DNA of 64,000 nucleotides from Xanthobacteraceae bacterium (GTDB lineage: Bacteria > Pseudomonadota > Alphaproteobacteria > Rhizobiales > Xanthobacteraceae). A model generated the notes under the pieces. The model saw nothing but the letters and a program-made list of their open reading frames with translations. It was not told the origin of the DNA and made no database searches. Of the stretch, positions 27,834 to 36,495 are shown one piece after another (the first letter of the stretch is position 1; each line of letters begins with the position of its first letter). The position numbers and the translations under genes were made by a program. The stretch is from the NCBI GenBank assembly GCA_029266425.1, contig JAQSWY010000009.1, forward strand, positions 1 through 64,000. The letters are read 5' to 3'.

Positions 27834-28246
27834 CGGGCACCCGAGCTATAACTCCGTGCCTGCGTGCGCACACTTGCCAAACCGATCGCCGGCAGGACGC
27901 ATGCCGTCGCCGCGCGGTCGACCGGGCTATCGCTATGATGGAAGCTGTAGGAGGTGAACTAACTTCCCGAGGGATATGGTGTGGCGGGCGATGGCGCGAC
28001 CGTGCTTGTTGAAGCGCTTTTCAATGTTATCGAACAGGAACCTCGACACCACGAGCGTCAGCGGGAAGCGTTGCTCGTTCGCGGTTGGAGAGTTCGAACG
28101 ATTGGCGCGGCGGCGAAATTCTTGTGCTCACTGCAAGAAGGTTGGGCGCCGACGTCCTCACCAGGTCCCGCTGCCTCTCGGACGTGCGTCATGCCGTGGC
28201 GAGTGGCAAACTCAGCAATTTTCTACCTGGCACTTGTGCGGCCAAT
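27834..28246. other. 413-base gap, no supported gene
   Basis: This lies between the tailspike-like gene and the ParB/RepB-like gene, where the two blocks converge. Short open frames exist on the plus strand (for example 27981-28340), but none has a clear start site or family. The junction of the phage-like block with the serine-recombinase module must fall here or close by. Confidence 0.5.
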
Positions 28247-29146
28247 TCATTCTCGCGCACGCGACCGGGCGTCGCGAGATACAGCGCTCATCATTGCAGC
28301 TAGTTCCGAAAGAAGGTCACCATGGTGCCGCTGCAAATAGCGTCTCACTGCGTCGTTGCGCGTCAATCGAGTGACATAGCCTTTGGCGACGACCAACACC
28401 AACATGGTTTCGCCAAGGCAATCTTCCACAGATCTGTAGTCCTGATAGAGCTTCTCCATCTGTCGCTCCATCCGAGCGATGTCTACGGAACTCGCCTCAG
28501 GATGGATGGGCTTCGAGCCCGCAACTAAAGCTTCGGGCCGAGAAGCCGCTAATATCATCTTGGCATATGGCAAAGTCAGTCGCTCGGCTGAGATCATCAT
28601 TTCCGCCGCTTCGATCTGGCGAAGCGGCTTCATCTTGCGAAGGACGCTGAACACACCGCGGCTCACCATGCTCCTCTTCAGGAGCTCGGTTGCCTCGGGC
28701 GCGATGCCGTCGAGCAAACGTTCTCTCTCCCGAACTCGCTCGACGTCGACGTCCAAAGCTTTTGCGATCCTCTCGGGCTCTACCCCTTTGCCGAGCGCAC
28801 GTACGATCATTGCATGCTCTTGGATGGGGCTGAGGCGATTGATTTGGCGGTTGTAGGTGTAGCCCTCGTCGTCAGTGGCGACGAGACAAACCGCGTCGCT
28901 AGCTTCAAGACATTTAAGCGCTTCGTACCGAAGGTGGCCATCGAGCAGTGAGTACCCGCAATTTGCATTGCCTTCAGATGGCAAGCGGTGAACGGCCAAC
29001 GGCTCGATAATTCCGACTTCCTTTACCGAAGCCAGAATCTTCCGGAATTTGGACGTGCTTCTCACGTCCTTGCTCAGCGAACGGGTAGGCAGGATGCGCT
29101 CCAGAGGGATACGAATTGTTTTTGGCTCGAATGCTTGCCGGGTCAT
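28247..29146 (-). CDS. ParB/RepB-like protein (second copy)
   Basis: A 299-residue ParB-superfamily protein. The N-terminal ParB/Srx fold has RKILASVKEVGIIEPLAVHR and LLDGHLRYEALKCLE, followed by a helix-turn-helix region (LSPIQEHAMIVRALGKGVEP) and a RepB-type C-terminal domain ending DAVRRYLQRHHGDLLSELA. Classical ParB carries GERR in its nucleotide motif; here it is GHLRYE, so CTPase activity is uncertain. It overlaps the preceding ParB-like gene by four bases. No parA gene is present. Confidence 0.8.
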   Translation of the reverse strand: MTRQAFEPKTIRIPLERILPTRSLSKDVRSTSKFRKILASVKEVGIIEPLAVHRLPSEGNANCGYSLLDGHLRYEALKCLEASDAVCLVATDDEGYTYNRQINRLSPIQEHAMIVRALGKGVEPERIAKALDVDVERVRERERLLDGIAPEATELLKRSMVSRGVFSVLRKMKPLRQIEAAEMMISAERLTLPYAKMILAASRPEALVAGSKPIHPEASSVDIARMERQMEKLYQDYRSVEDCLGETMLVLVVAKGYVTRLTRNDAVRRYLQRHHGDLLSELAAMMSAVSRDARSRARE

Positions 29147-30054
29147 GGCAGCGCTTTCCGGACGACGCGTTGCGCGAGTGGCGTCGGCATGTCCTCGATA
29201 TTCTCTGCCCTCAGAAGCGTTACGAAGTTCTCATCCGCAAGCATGCGCCGGAGAGCGGTGACTACAAAAAGCAAGCGCTCCTCTGCCATCTCGCACTTCT
29301 TGATAACTAGCTGCTGGCGATGCACTTCGGATTTGAACATTTGGGCCAGCTTGCTAGGTGTGACCCGTTGAGTTCCTTTCCGACGCAGCCCGGCATATCC
29401 GGCGCCGCTGGCTCGACGACGGTCGATAAGGTGGCGCACCTTGAGAAGCTCTTCGCCTCGGAGCAGACCATTCTGGTAGGCCTCCATCATGGCCAGTTGG
29501 ACTTCATCGTCACTCAATTTGGCAATCTGCGTCGCAAGCCTTATTGGCAACCATCCCTTTTCCACCGCGCCGATGAGGCGTGCTTCTCCTCCCTTCAGGA
29601 GTTGCAGAACATCCGAGATGTAACTGGGGTCAAGCCCGGTCTTCCGACCGATTTCGGTCGGTCCATAGCCTTGGTCCTCCAGCACGCGGACCGCCTCGAG
29701 CAGGTCTCGATTCGAGTGCTTTCTGCGAGCCAGGTTTTCAATGAGGCTCATAAGAAAGCGGTCGACCTCGGAGGCTTTTATGACCACGGCAGGAATCGCG
29801 CTTTCGCCGAGCGCCTGAAAAGCCTCCAGTCGACCCTGCCCGCAAACCAAGTCGTAGTCGGACCCATCAGCCCGGCACTCTGCCACGGTAATGGGCCGTT
29901 TGAGGCCAACGGTAGCGATGCTTTCGACAATGCCGGCAAACACGCGCGCGTTACGAGCACGTGGGTTGGCAATGCGAATCCTTCCTATCGCTATCGAGGT
30001 TAAGTTTTGCTCAGCCCCGACGTGATGCGGTATGCAGGTTGCTAGCTTTTCCAT
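29143..30054 (-). CDS. ParB/RepB-like protein (first copy)
   Basis: A 303-residue ParB/RepB/Spo0J-type protein. The N-terminal domain shows SIATVGLKRPITVAECRADG, then LVCGQGRLEAFQALGESAIP and SLIENLARRKHSNRDLLEAV (the NIxR region). An HTH follows with GPTEIGRKTGLDPSYISDVL. It is encoded upstream of a second, divergent ParB-like gene and downstream of a serine recombinase. Without a ParA partner, a role in partition is unlikely; it may regulate or assist the recombinase (inference). ATG 30054 is preferred over TTG 30060. Confidence 0.82.
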   Translation of the reverse strand: MEKLATCIPHHVGAEQNLTSIAIGRIRIANPRARNARVFAGIVESIATVGLKRPITVAECRADGSDYDLVCGQGRLEAFQALGESAIPAVVIKASEVDRFLMSLIENLARRKHSNRDLLEAVRVLEDQGYGPTEIGRKTGLDPSYISDVLQLLKGGEARLIGAVEKGWLPIRLATQIAKLSDDEVQLAMMEAYQNGLLRGEELLKVRHLIDRRRASGAGYAGLRRKGTQRVTPSKLAQMFKSEVHRQQLVIKKCEMAEERLLFVVTALRRMLADENFVTLLRAENIEDMPTPLAQRVVRKALP

Positions 30055-30154
30055 GGTCAAGATACCTCGCGAACGGGTGCTCGGCGAACAAGGTCGTATA
30101 GAGCGTCGAGAGTATCAACGCGATAGGCATCAATTTCGAATTTGTTACGTGTGC

Positions 30155-31621
30155 TTAACGTAGTTTCTTCATTCGAACAAAGGCAGATGGCAACAAAAAG
30201 TAATCGAGGACGGTGTAATCATCTGGCTCTAGTCGCGCGACAATTGTAAGATCTGGAGATGCCGCGGGAAAGCGAATTACCCAGCGACGTGTCCCGCCGG
30301 ACTTCTCGATGCACCGGCTTAGAATGAGCCTGGCCGAAATTTCTCCATTCACTGTCAAGAGACCTGAATCTCGGTCAAAGGTGAGGTCCGCGCCTACAAT
30401 CTTCCCTCTCTCTAGGATTTCGGCGAGCATTTGAGCTGAGCGCAAACGCATTTGCTTGACCCAGTCTAGGAAAGTTAGATCGACGTCTTGCGTATACCCG
30501 ATGAGAGAATATGCCTTGCGAAGCGTACCAAATTTCCTTGTGTACGTTGAGCTGTCGGGTAAGTCGTTGGCGTCAATGCAACGTCGAGATAGCCGACCTT
30601 GCTTTTCCAAAAGCTTGCGCAGCATCTCGAGCATAACGTCCGTTGAGAATCGTGTTCTGCGATCGAGAAGGATATTCCGAGCCTTCTCAAATTTCCTTTG
30701 ATCAACAATAGCGCAAAAGGCGTCTGGCACCCGCATCCACAACGATCGGGGGTTTTGGACGCACTTGCCTCTGAGTTTCTGCGAGCTCCGGTTCCATGTA
30801 TTGCTGCCGACGTACTTCTCACCCTCGAGCACGCCATTAACGGCGTTGCGAGTCCATTTTCGCCCAAGCTCGGCGCAAATGCCCTGTGCATTCAAGATCG
30901 CGGCTATCTCACGTTCATTCTTTCCATGGTCGGTAAACAGCTTAAATATTCGGCGGACTACTTTCACTTCAATGGCCGGTCCAGGAACAAGAATTACATG
31001 ATCTGATTTGAGATATTTCTGATCGCCGCGATCGAGTGAAGCTTTTGTTTGCCTCGAGGCATCGAGAAGCTCGCGTCGGAGGCCGTATCCAGCTGTGCCA
31101 CCCTGGCGGAAGCCAAGCTCTATTTGTCGGCATTGCCCGGCAAACGTCTTAACCGAAAGTTCTCGGCTGTATTCGGCCGCCATCTTTCGTTTCAATATTT
31201 TCTGAATATCAGAGCTAAGGCTGCCGTCATTCTCGAACAACTCAGCGCAATACTCAACGCGAACGCCAGCCCTCTTGCATAGGTATTCATAGTAGGCGCT
31301 CTCGTCGGTGTCCTGGAATCGACCCCACCGACTCACGTCATAGACGAGAATAACGCTGAAATCGGCTTGGCCAGCGGTGACGTCTGCTAGGAGCTGCCTC
31401 AGTCCATCGCGCCGATCTAATGTGAGCCCGCTCCTTCCTTCATCCGCGTAGGTGCGCACGAGAGCATAGTCGCGCGCCGTGGCATAGGCCTTGATGGCAT
31501 CTGCCTGATTGGCGGTTGAGTAGCATTGGCTCTCGGTTGACATCCGCACATACTGTGCGGCTCGCGCTGACTGTTGGGGGGTGTCAGGGCCGCTCGCGGT
31601 GTTACAATTGGACGAGCCCAT
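30155..31621 (-). CDS. Large serine recombinase
   Basis: A 488-residue large serine recombinase. The catalytic resolvase domain begins AAQYVRMSTESQCYSTANQA with the nucleophilic Ser in RMST. It continues with YADEGRSGLTLDRRDGLRQL and VILVYDVSRWGRFQDTDES. The recombinase DNA-binding domain follows (IFKLFTDHGKNEREIAAILN, then WTRNAVNGVLEGEKYVG). The last 180 residues are not the usual zinc-ribbon coiled coil. It forms a module with two downstream ParB/RepB-like genes and a divergent HTH gene. The region is AT-richer than its surroundings, suggesting separate transfer. Confidence 0.88.
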   Translation of the reverse strand: MGSSNCNTASGPDTPQQSARAAQYVRMSTESQCYSTANQADAIKAYATARDYALVRTYADEGRSGLTLDRRDGLRQLLADVTAGQADFSVILVYDVSRWGRFQDTDESAYYEYLCKRAGVRVEYCAELFENDGSLSSDIQKILKRKMAAEYSRELSVKTFAGQCRQIELGFRQGGTAGYGLRRELLDASRQTKASLDRGDQKYLKSDHVILVPGPAIEVKVVRRIFKLFTDHGKNEREIAAILNAQGICAELGRKWTRNAVNGVLEGEKYVGSNTWNRSSQKLRGKCVQNPRSLWMRVPDAFCAIVDQRKFEKARNILLDRRTRFSTDVMLEMLRKLLEKQGRLSRRCIDANDLPDSSTYTRKFGTLRKAYSLIGYTQDVDLTFLDWVKQMRLRSAQMLAEILERGKIVGADLTFDRDSGLLTVNGEISARLILSRCIEKSGGTRRWVIRFPAASPDLTIVARLEPDDYTVLDYFLLPSAFVRMKKLR

Positions 31622-31722
31622 CACGCTTTGGCTCCGTCTACAAATCGCGACTGGCGTCCGCGTTCAATGGGCACGTGGGAGGCTCGCCGCATCTCGAAAG
31701 TCTAGCGGGATCGAGCGGAATT

Positions 31723-32367
31723 ATGTTGCCGAAGAGGGGCAGACAACTGCCGTCGGATGGCGGCGATCCGCGGGAGCCTGTGCGTAGCTACGCAGAGGTC
31801 GTCTCCATTGCGCTTCGGAGCGAGCTTGGCGACACACATCGCGCCGTAAAGACCGTCCAACGATGGACCGGTGCGAGCGAGCGAAGCGTGAAGAATTGGT
31901 TCTCTGCTAAGTCGGGGCCGGAGGGCAAACATCTGATTTCGATGCTCATTCACTCCGACACGGTGCTGGAGATGCTGCTGCTCGCAAGTCGGCGCGTTGA
32001 ACTTCTTGATCTTTTCATTGGATCCGTCACGACTTTTCGGGAACCGTCTGCCGGGGCGACGTGGAGCGGAGCAGACCGCGGTGAGACTTCCAAATTGAGG
32101 GGGCCCCGTGTTGTCCCTAATGGCGACCCTGGTCGTGACCCCGGACATGACCCTGAAGATGAATTCGACCTCAACGACCGAGAGCGCTGGTTCCTTGAGG
32201 AGTTGGGGACCGGCCGGCGCCAGACAGCCAGAGGCGTTCAGGAACGCTTCGGCGTCTCGGAAAAAACAGCAAAGCGCGATCTCGCCTATTTAAAGGCTGC
32301 TGGGCGAGTCGAGTTTGTCGGGACGCGCCGAAAAGGGCGCTACCGACTGGCGAAAAAATTGGACTAG
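31723..32367 (+). CDS. HTH regulator-like protein divergent from the recombinase
   Basis: A 214-residue protein. The N-terminal part (residues 20-90) includes KTVQRWTGASERSVKNWFSA, a helix-turn-helix. The C-terminal part (about 145-214) is a winged helix of the DeoR/penicillinase-repressor kind: WFLEELGTGRRQTARGVQER, then FGVSEKTAKRDLAYLKAAGR. A charged linker with PGRDPGHDPED joins them. It is divergent from the recombinase with about 100 bases between starts, so it probably controls the module. Confidence 0.7.
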   Translation: MLPKRGRQLPSDGGDPREPVRSYAEVVSIALRSELGDTHRAVKTVQRWTGASERSVKNWFSAKSGPEGKHLISMLIHSDTVLEMLLLASRRVELLDLFIGSVTTFREPSAGATWSGADRGETSKLRGPRVVPNGDPGRDPGHDPEDEFDLNDRERWFLEELGTGRRQTARGVQERFGVSEKTAKRDLAYLKAAGRVEFVGTRRKGRYRLAKKLD

Positions 32368-32504
32368 CTCGAGGTCAACTTGCGCCGTCTGGCCGGCCGG
32401 TGTTCGGATGGATGCCTGACACATCGGGACGGAGTGGACGAGGCTCGCAGGAGGCTCATCCATCTCGCGGCGGCCCACGCCAACGACGACGGTGGTCATC
32501 GCCG

Positions 32505-32930
32505 CTAGCGCTCCAGCATCCAGTTGCGTGCCTCGCGCTTGTCCCTGAGCACGACGCCAACGCCAAGCTGTCCGCAGCGGCAGCGTTGGCGCTCGGCCCA
32601 TACGCGAAGCGTCAATTCACGGTCGCTCGTGGAGGACTTCACGATATCGGGCGGCTGCGCGGTGCGGCGCAGGCAGCTCGGGCATTGGGTGCATATGGTG
32701 GAAAATTCGATCGTCGAGATCTTTCGATCCAGCTCGCTCACCAGCATCCCGCCAAATCCGCGCTGCTCGCCCTGCTGGAGGCGCTGGAGCTTGGCCTGCA
32801 ACACCCGCACATAGAGCAGCAGGCTGCGTATCGCCCGGCGCCAGTCGCCGCCGCCCTCATGACGCACGATGTAATCGACATCGTCTTCGATGTCGTCGCG
32901 AGCCCCGTCGTCGGGCTTCTGGCCGGCCAT
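32505..32930 (-). CDS. SOS-operon zinc-ribbon protein
   Basis: A 141-residue protein. The N-terminal half is acidic and helical (DDIEDDVDYIVRHEGGGDW, then a coiled coil). The C-terminal half has CTQCPSCLRR and, further on, QRCRCGQLG, which form a probable zinc ribbon. Its ATG overlaps the stop of the upstream gene as TGATG, so the pair is translationally coupled and shares the LexA-type box at 33166-33180. It may bind DNA or RNA during damage; no family was recognised. Confidence 0.7.
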   Translation of the reverse strand: MAGQKPDDGARDDIEDDVDYIVRHEGGGDWRRAIRSLLLYVRVLQAKLQRLQQGEQRGFGGMLVSELDRKISTIEFSTICTQCPSCLRRTAQPPDIVKSSTSDRELTLRVWAERQRCRCGQLGVGVVLRDKREARNWMLER

Positions 32931-33127
32931 CAGTGCACCCGCCCCGGGCGCCGGCGTACATAGCCGGACGAGACCGCGCCCTGCGCCTGTTCCTGGAGCA
33001 TGGTGTAAGCGATGAACATCGCGCGCAGCGCCAATCGCGCATCGCCGCCGCACAGCGCGATTGCGGCGTCGAGGTCGTCGTCGGTGACAATGGGTGCCCG
33101 TTCGGCGGGCTGCTGCTCGCTCGGCAT
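32930..33127 (-). CDS. Small SOS-controlled protein
   Basis: A 65-residue protein MPSEQQPAERAPIVTDDDLD, then AAIALCGGDARLALRAMFIA and an Arg-rich tail. Short proteins of this type (a DLDAAI-CGGDAR-A-R core) are frequent in alphaproteobacteria and of unknown function. It lies 38 bases downstream of a perfect LexA-type box and is coupled to the zinc-ribbon gene. A decayed second copy with a mutated box lies at 55697-55812, just outside the right end of the island. Confidence 0.75.
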   Translation of the reverse strand: MPSEQQPAERAPIVTDDDLDAAIALCGGDARLALRAMFIAYTMLQEQAQGAVSSGYVRRRPGRVH

Positions 33128-33165
33128 GGTCGCTCTCCGGATTTGATGCGGAGATGATTCCATGA

Positions 33166-33180
33166 GAACAAAACGAGAAC
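33166..33180 (-). promoter_or_regulatory. LexA (SOS) box
   Basis: On the minus strand it reads GTTCTCGTTTTGTTC, exactly the alphaproteobacterial LexA consensus GTTC-N7-GTTC. It is placed 38 bases upstream of the small gene that starts at 33127, and so should repress that two-gene operon until DNA damage. Confidence 0.85.
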
Positions 33181-33341
33181 AAGCCCAATGATTGACGCGT
33201 CCTGCGCGGACGATGTGGGCGATATGCGTAAAGCAGGAGATTCCGCCGATTTCCCTGCCTTTTCGCCCGCAAGCACGGAACTCGCCGCATTTCGCGCTGT
33301 TATCGCGCCAGCCAATCATGGCGGCACCGCTGGAGAGCAAG

Positions 33342-33530
33342 ATGGGCAGCACGGCAGACAAGGCGAAGGGCATGGCCAACGAGGCCGCCGGCAAGGTCAA
33401 GCAGGGCGCAGGCCGGATGACCGGCGACCGTGACCTCGAAGCCAAGGGCGCCGCGCAGGAGTTGAAGGGCAAGAGCCAGAAGACGATCGGCAAGGCCAAG
33501 AGCGCGGTGAAGAAAGCCGCGAACCTCTGA
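33342..33530 (+). CDS. CsbD-family stress protein
   Basis: A 62-residue CsbD-like protein. It is built of the family pattern [20 protein letters not shown], then [20 protein letters not shown] and [18 protein letters not shown]. Proteins of this type accumulate under general stress and are intrinsically helical; their biochemical role is unknown. GGAGAG at 33332-33337 supports the ATG at 33342. An intrinsic terminator follows. Confidence 0.93.
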   Translation: MGSTADKAKGMANEAAGKVKQGAGRMTGDRDLEAKGAAQELKGKSQKTIGKAKSAVKKAANL

Positions 33531-33558
33531 GCGATCCGCCGTCCGGAACTTGCCCGAA

Positions 33559-33589
33559 GGGCCGCGTATCCGAGCGGCCCTTTTGTTTT
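33559..33589 (+). terminator. Intrinsic terminator after the CsbD gene
   Basis: Stem GGGCCGC/GCGGCCC (33559-33565 with 33574-33580), eight-base loop, followed by TTTTGTTTT. Confidence 0.85.
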
Positions 33590-33621
33590 CGCGCCAGCCT
33601 CTTTCACCGTCGGGAGCGCGC

Positions 33622-34140
33622 ATGACCGAGATATCCATCGTCGAGCCGTCGCAGGAAATCGCCGACGAGCTTGCCGCCGCGTTTGACGGAACCGGGATCG
33701 CGATCGTCTGCGGCACGCTCGACGACGCGCCGGCCGAGGCATTCGCCATCGTCTCCACCACCTCGGGAGAACTGCTGTTCGAGATGCCGGAGCGCCCCTT
33801 CGATCCGGGCCTGCGCATAGCCATGCGACAGGAATTTGACCGCACCGCCCCCCTCCCTATCGGCGAGTGGAGAAGCTTCGTCACTGGCGACACCGGCGGC
33901 TTCTCCACCATCGTGGTTGTGCCGATGGTGGAATTTCCCGACGCCGCGCTGCTCGGCACCGGCAGCATCCTCGAAGCGATGCGCGCTGTGTTCCGCTGTG
34001 GCGAGGCGCTCGGACTAGCGAGCCTAGCGGTGCGGTTTCCATTGCTGCCCCAGCCCGGCCTGCCGGCGGCGTTCGTCATCCAGCAGGCGCGGCAGGCTTT
34101 CGCCCTGGAGCGCGAGGAAGGCACGCAAGCCAATGAGTAG
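33622..34140 (+). CDS. Hypothetical protein (172 aa)
   Basis: A 172-residue soluble protein, preceded by GGGAG at 33612. The N-terminal third is acidic, and the C-terminal half (FSTIVVVPMVEFPDAALLG, then AMRAVFRCGEALGLASLAVR) loosely recalls the alternating strands and helices of a macro-like domain, but key ligand loops are not recognisable. It has its own terminator downstream and no operon partner. Function unknown. Confidence 0.7.
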   Translation: MTEISIVEPSQEIADELAAAFDGTGIAIVCGTLDDAPAEAFAIVSTTSGELLFEMPERPFDPGLRIAMRQEFDRTAPLPIGEWRSFVTGDTGGFSTIVVVPMVEFPDAALLGTGSILEAMRAVFRCGEALGLASLAVRFPLLPQPGLPAAFVIQQARQAFALEREEGTQANE

Positions 34141-34227
34141 TGGAAAACTGCGCAGGCGCGGAACAACTGCGCGGCACGCCCGTTTTGCCCCCGCTTGCGA
34201 TGGCTTCCCCTGCTCGTCGACAGGCTG

Positions 34228-34258
34228 GCCGCTCCGCCCCCCGCGGAGCGGCTTTTTT
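34228..34258 (+). terminator. Strong intrinsic terminator
   Basis: Perfect ten-base stem GCCGCTCCGC/GCGGAGCGGC (34228-34237 with 34243-34252), five-C loop, then TTTTTT. It ends the upstream gene and insulates the SRAP gene that starts 30 bases later. Confidence 0.9.
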
Positions 34259-34287
34259 CTTGGGAGGATGCTCGCTAGGCTGCGCCC

Positions 34288-35055
34288 ATGTGCAACCTCT
34301 ACAGCATCACGACCAATCAGGAAGCCATTCGCCGCCTCGCAAAGGTGATGGTGGACAACACCGGCAACATGCCGCCGCTGCCGGGCATCTTTCCCGATTA
34401 CAGCGCGCCCATCGTGCGCAATGCCGAAGCCGGCCGGGAACTCGCCATGGCCCGCTGGGGCATGCCGACGCCGAAGAACGTGCTCATGGAAGCCACGAAG
34501 AAGCGCGCGGCGCGGCTGGAGGCCAAGGGCAACCAGATCGATTTCGCCGAACTGCTGCGCATGGAGCCGGACCTCGGCGTCACCAATATCCGCAACCTAG
34601 ACAGCGGGCACTGGAAGCGCTGGACCGGGGTCGAGTATCGCTGCCTCGTCCCCTTCACCAGCTTCAGCGAGAACGAGCTACTGCCGAACGGCTCGCGCCC
34701 GCCGATCTGGTTCGCTCTCGACGACAGCCGCCCCCTTGCCTTCTTCGCCGGCGTATGGACCGGCTGGACGAGCGTGCGCAAGGCGAAGGAGGGCGAGGTG
34801 ACGGCGGATATCTTCGCCTTCCTCACCACCGAGCCGAACGGCATCGTGCAGCCCTATCACCCCAAGGCGATGCCGGTGATCCTCACCACCGAGGAAGAGC
34901 GCGATGTCTGGATGCGCGCCCCATGGGGCGAAGCGAGGATGCTCCAGCGCCCGCTGCCCGATCACATGCTGAAGGTCGTCGCGCGCGGCGCGAAACAGGA
35001 CCCGCCGCCGGCCGTGGAGCCGGCGCCCGTGCCGGAACAGCCGACGCTGTTCTGA
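34288..35055 (+). CDS. SRAP-family abasic-site processing protein
   Basis: A 255-residue SOS response-associated peptidase-like (YedK/HMCES) protein, which forms a covalent link to abasic sites in single-stranded DNA and shields replication forks. The start [10 protein letters not shown] exposes the catalytic Cys2 after Met removal. The conserved [30 protein letters not shown] and [10 protein letters not shown] (His) segments are present. No LexA-type box was seen in the 147 bases upstream. The Pro-rich tail is a common family extension. Confidence 0.95.
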   Translation: MCNLYSITTNQEAIRRLAKVMVDNTGNMPPLPGIFPDYSAPIVRNAEAGRELAMARWGMPTPKNVLMEATKKRAARLEAKGNQIDFAELLRMEPDLGVTNIRNLDSGHWKRWTGVEYRCLVPFTSFSENELLPNGSRPPIWFALDDSRPLAFFAGVWTGWTSVRKAKEGEVTADIFAFLTTEPNGIVQPYHPKAMPVILTTEEERDVWMRAPWGEARMLQRPLPDHMLKVVARGAKQDPPPAVEPAPVPEQPTLF

Positions 35056-35171
35056 GCCCGCCCTAAACGCCTGAGCTCGTCGCGTCTGCCGTGCGGCGCG
35101 CTCCCGGCCGAGCCCTGAGACGCTTCGCGCTCAGGGCAAGGGGCGCTCGGCTCGTCAGATAATTCGGCCTG

Positions 35172-35453
35172 TCACTGGTTGTTCTGCTGCTGGCAGTAGT
35201 TGCCGACGAGGCATTGCGGGTTGTCTGCCGTCTGTATCCAGGCCGGCGCGATGAAGGTGTTGATGTCGCAATATTCCTGGCCCGATACATAGCGGCCGAG
35301 GACGTTCGGCCCGTTCCAGAGCACCACGACGCCCTGCTGCTTCACCATTTGCTGCGCGGCCGCGCAGCTCATGGTGGACGCGTTCGGGCCGCCCTGCGCG
35401 AAGGCTGCACTCCCCACGAGTATGAAAGAGATAGTGAGAATATAAGACCGCAT
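35172..35453 (-). CDS. Small secreted four-cysteine protein, copy 1
   Basis: A 93-residue exported protein with signal peptide MRSYILTISFILVGSAAFAQ. The mature part carries STMSCAAAQQMVKQQG, WNGPNVLGRY, EYC, APAWIQTADNPQCLVGNYC. The four cysteines are conserved in three neighbours (35576, 35924, 37690), so two disulfide bonds are likely. I know no named family. Four paralogs within 3 kb suggest local duplication and a periplasmic or secreted role. Confidence 0.75.
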   Translation of the reverse strand: MRSYILTISFILVGSAAFAQGGPNASTMSCAAAQQMVKQQGVVVLWNGPNVLGRYVSGQEYCDINTFIAPAWIQTADNPQCLVGNYCQQQNNQ

Positions 35454-35575
35454 TGTCAGCCTCCCCTATAACGGCGCGCACTACCTCGTCGCACCCAGCC
35501 GACGGTAGCGTCAACGATTGAAGCTTTCGTGTAGTTAACAAGTGTCGCGCCGCGGCGTTAACCCCCGCCGTGGAA

Positions 35576-35833
35576 TCAGCGGAACCACTCCTCGATTTCC
35601 TTGCAGCGATAGACCGGGCAGCGCCGCGCATCCCGCGTGCGCACCCAAGTATAGTCGATCGTCTCGCCGCCCATGCAGAAATAGGGGCTGGAGACGAAGC
35701 GATCGAAGATATCCGGCCCCGAGCCGATCACAATCCCGCCCCGCTGCTGGATGAGCGCCTGCACGCTCGAGCAGCTCATGGCCAGAGAATTCGGCCGACC
35801 CTGCGCAAGCGCCGCATCGGCCATCATACGCAT
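35576..35833 (-). CDS. Small four-cysteine protein, copy 2 (signal peptide lost)
   Basis: An 85-residue paralog of its neighbours (PNSLAMSCSSVQALIQQRG, SGPDIFDRFV, TWVRTRDARRCPVYRC). It starts MRMMADAALAQ, keeping only the end of a signal peptide. An in-frame stop not far upstream (TAA near 35865) prevents a longer start, so the export signal has been truncated. It keeps all four cysteines but loses the CLVG spacing. It is probably a decaying copy, although expression as a cytoplasmic protein cannot be excluded. Confidence 0.55.
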   Translation of the reverse strand: MRMMADAALAQGRPNSLAMSCSSVQALIQQRGGIVIGSGPDIFDRFVSSPYFCMGGETIDYTWVRTRDARRCPVYRCKEIEEWFR

Positions 35834-35923
35834 GATCCAGCCTCGCCCATGACTCAGCCTATATTACAGCCTCGCCTGCACCTTGCGGTAGAGGCGCCGG
35901 GATGACGCCTGTGTGAAGTGCGT

Positions 35924-36211
35924 TCAGCGCATCGGCCCCTCGACCTGCTTGCAGCGCTGCCCGACGAGGCAATCCTGCTGGTCCTGCGTGGGGATCCAGG
36001 CTGGGATGGGATATTCGTCGCGCTGGCATTGCGCCTGACCGACGACGAAGCGATCGAAGATGTTAGGGCCGCTCCACATGACCACCGCGCCGCGCTCCTG
36101 CACCAGCCGCTGCGCGCTGGCGCAGCTCATGGCCAGCGAGTTCGGCCCGTCCTGCGCGAAAGCCGCGCCGGCGAAAAGAACAAAAGGGATAGTCAAGATA
36201 GTAGTCCGCAC
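35924..36211 (-). CDS. Small secreted four-cysteine protein, copy 3
   Basis: A 95-residue exported protein with signal peptide MRTTILTIPFVLFAGAAFAQ and the family core PNSLAMSCASAQRLVQERG, MWSGPNIFDRFV, QCQ, PAWIPTQDQQDCLVGQRC. This is the clearest member of the four-copy family. The copies share the same orientation and are separated by 90-120 bases, each probably with its own promoter. Confidence 0.78.
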   Translation of the reverse strand: MRTTILTIPFVLFAGAAFAQDGPNSLAMSCASAQRLVQERGAVVMWSGPNIFDRFVVGQAQCQRDEYPIPAWIPTQDQQDCLVGQRCKQVEGPMR

Positions 36212-36495
36212 GTGCCAGCCTCCCCGATAACGCGCTTACGCTGAGGTAGCGTACAGGGATGAAGCTTTCGTGAGGTTAATACCTTATCGACAGGACCGTG
36301 TAGTCGTAGGGCGAACGCTTCCAGCGGCATCGGCTGACATTTCGATCCGAAGATGCTTCGGCCTGCCGCTAGAGCGAGCACCCGCTTAATCCGCCGTCGT
36401 CGCCTGATCGCGGCCCACCGCGCTCAGTTAGAGTTTGTCGATATGGGCGGAACGCTACATAGATAGCCCCGGAATATCCGGGGTGACACATCGAC

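Noticed and set aside
27976-28374. Possible gene between the tailspike-like and ParB-like genes
   Set aside because: Three overlapping plus-strand frames compete, none with a recognisable family, and the end overlaps the supported ParB-like gene.
28247-30054. A plasmid partition locus (ParAB/RepABC)
   Set aside because: There are two ParB-like genes but no ParA/RepA and no RepC initiator. The neighbour is a serine recombinase.
34141-34287. A LexA box upstream of the SRAP gene
   Set aside because: Only one GAAC half-site was found at the right place, without the second half seven bases away.
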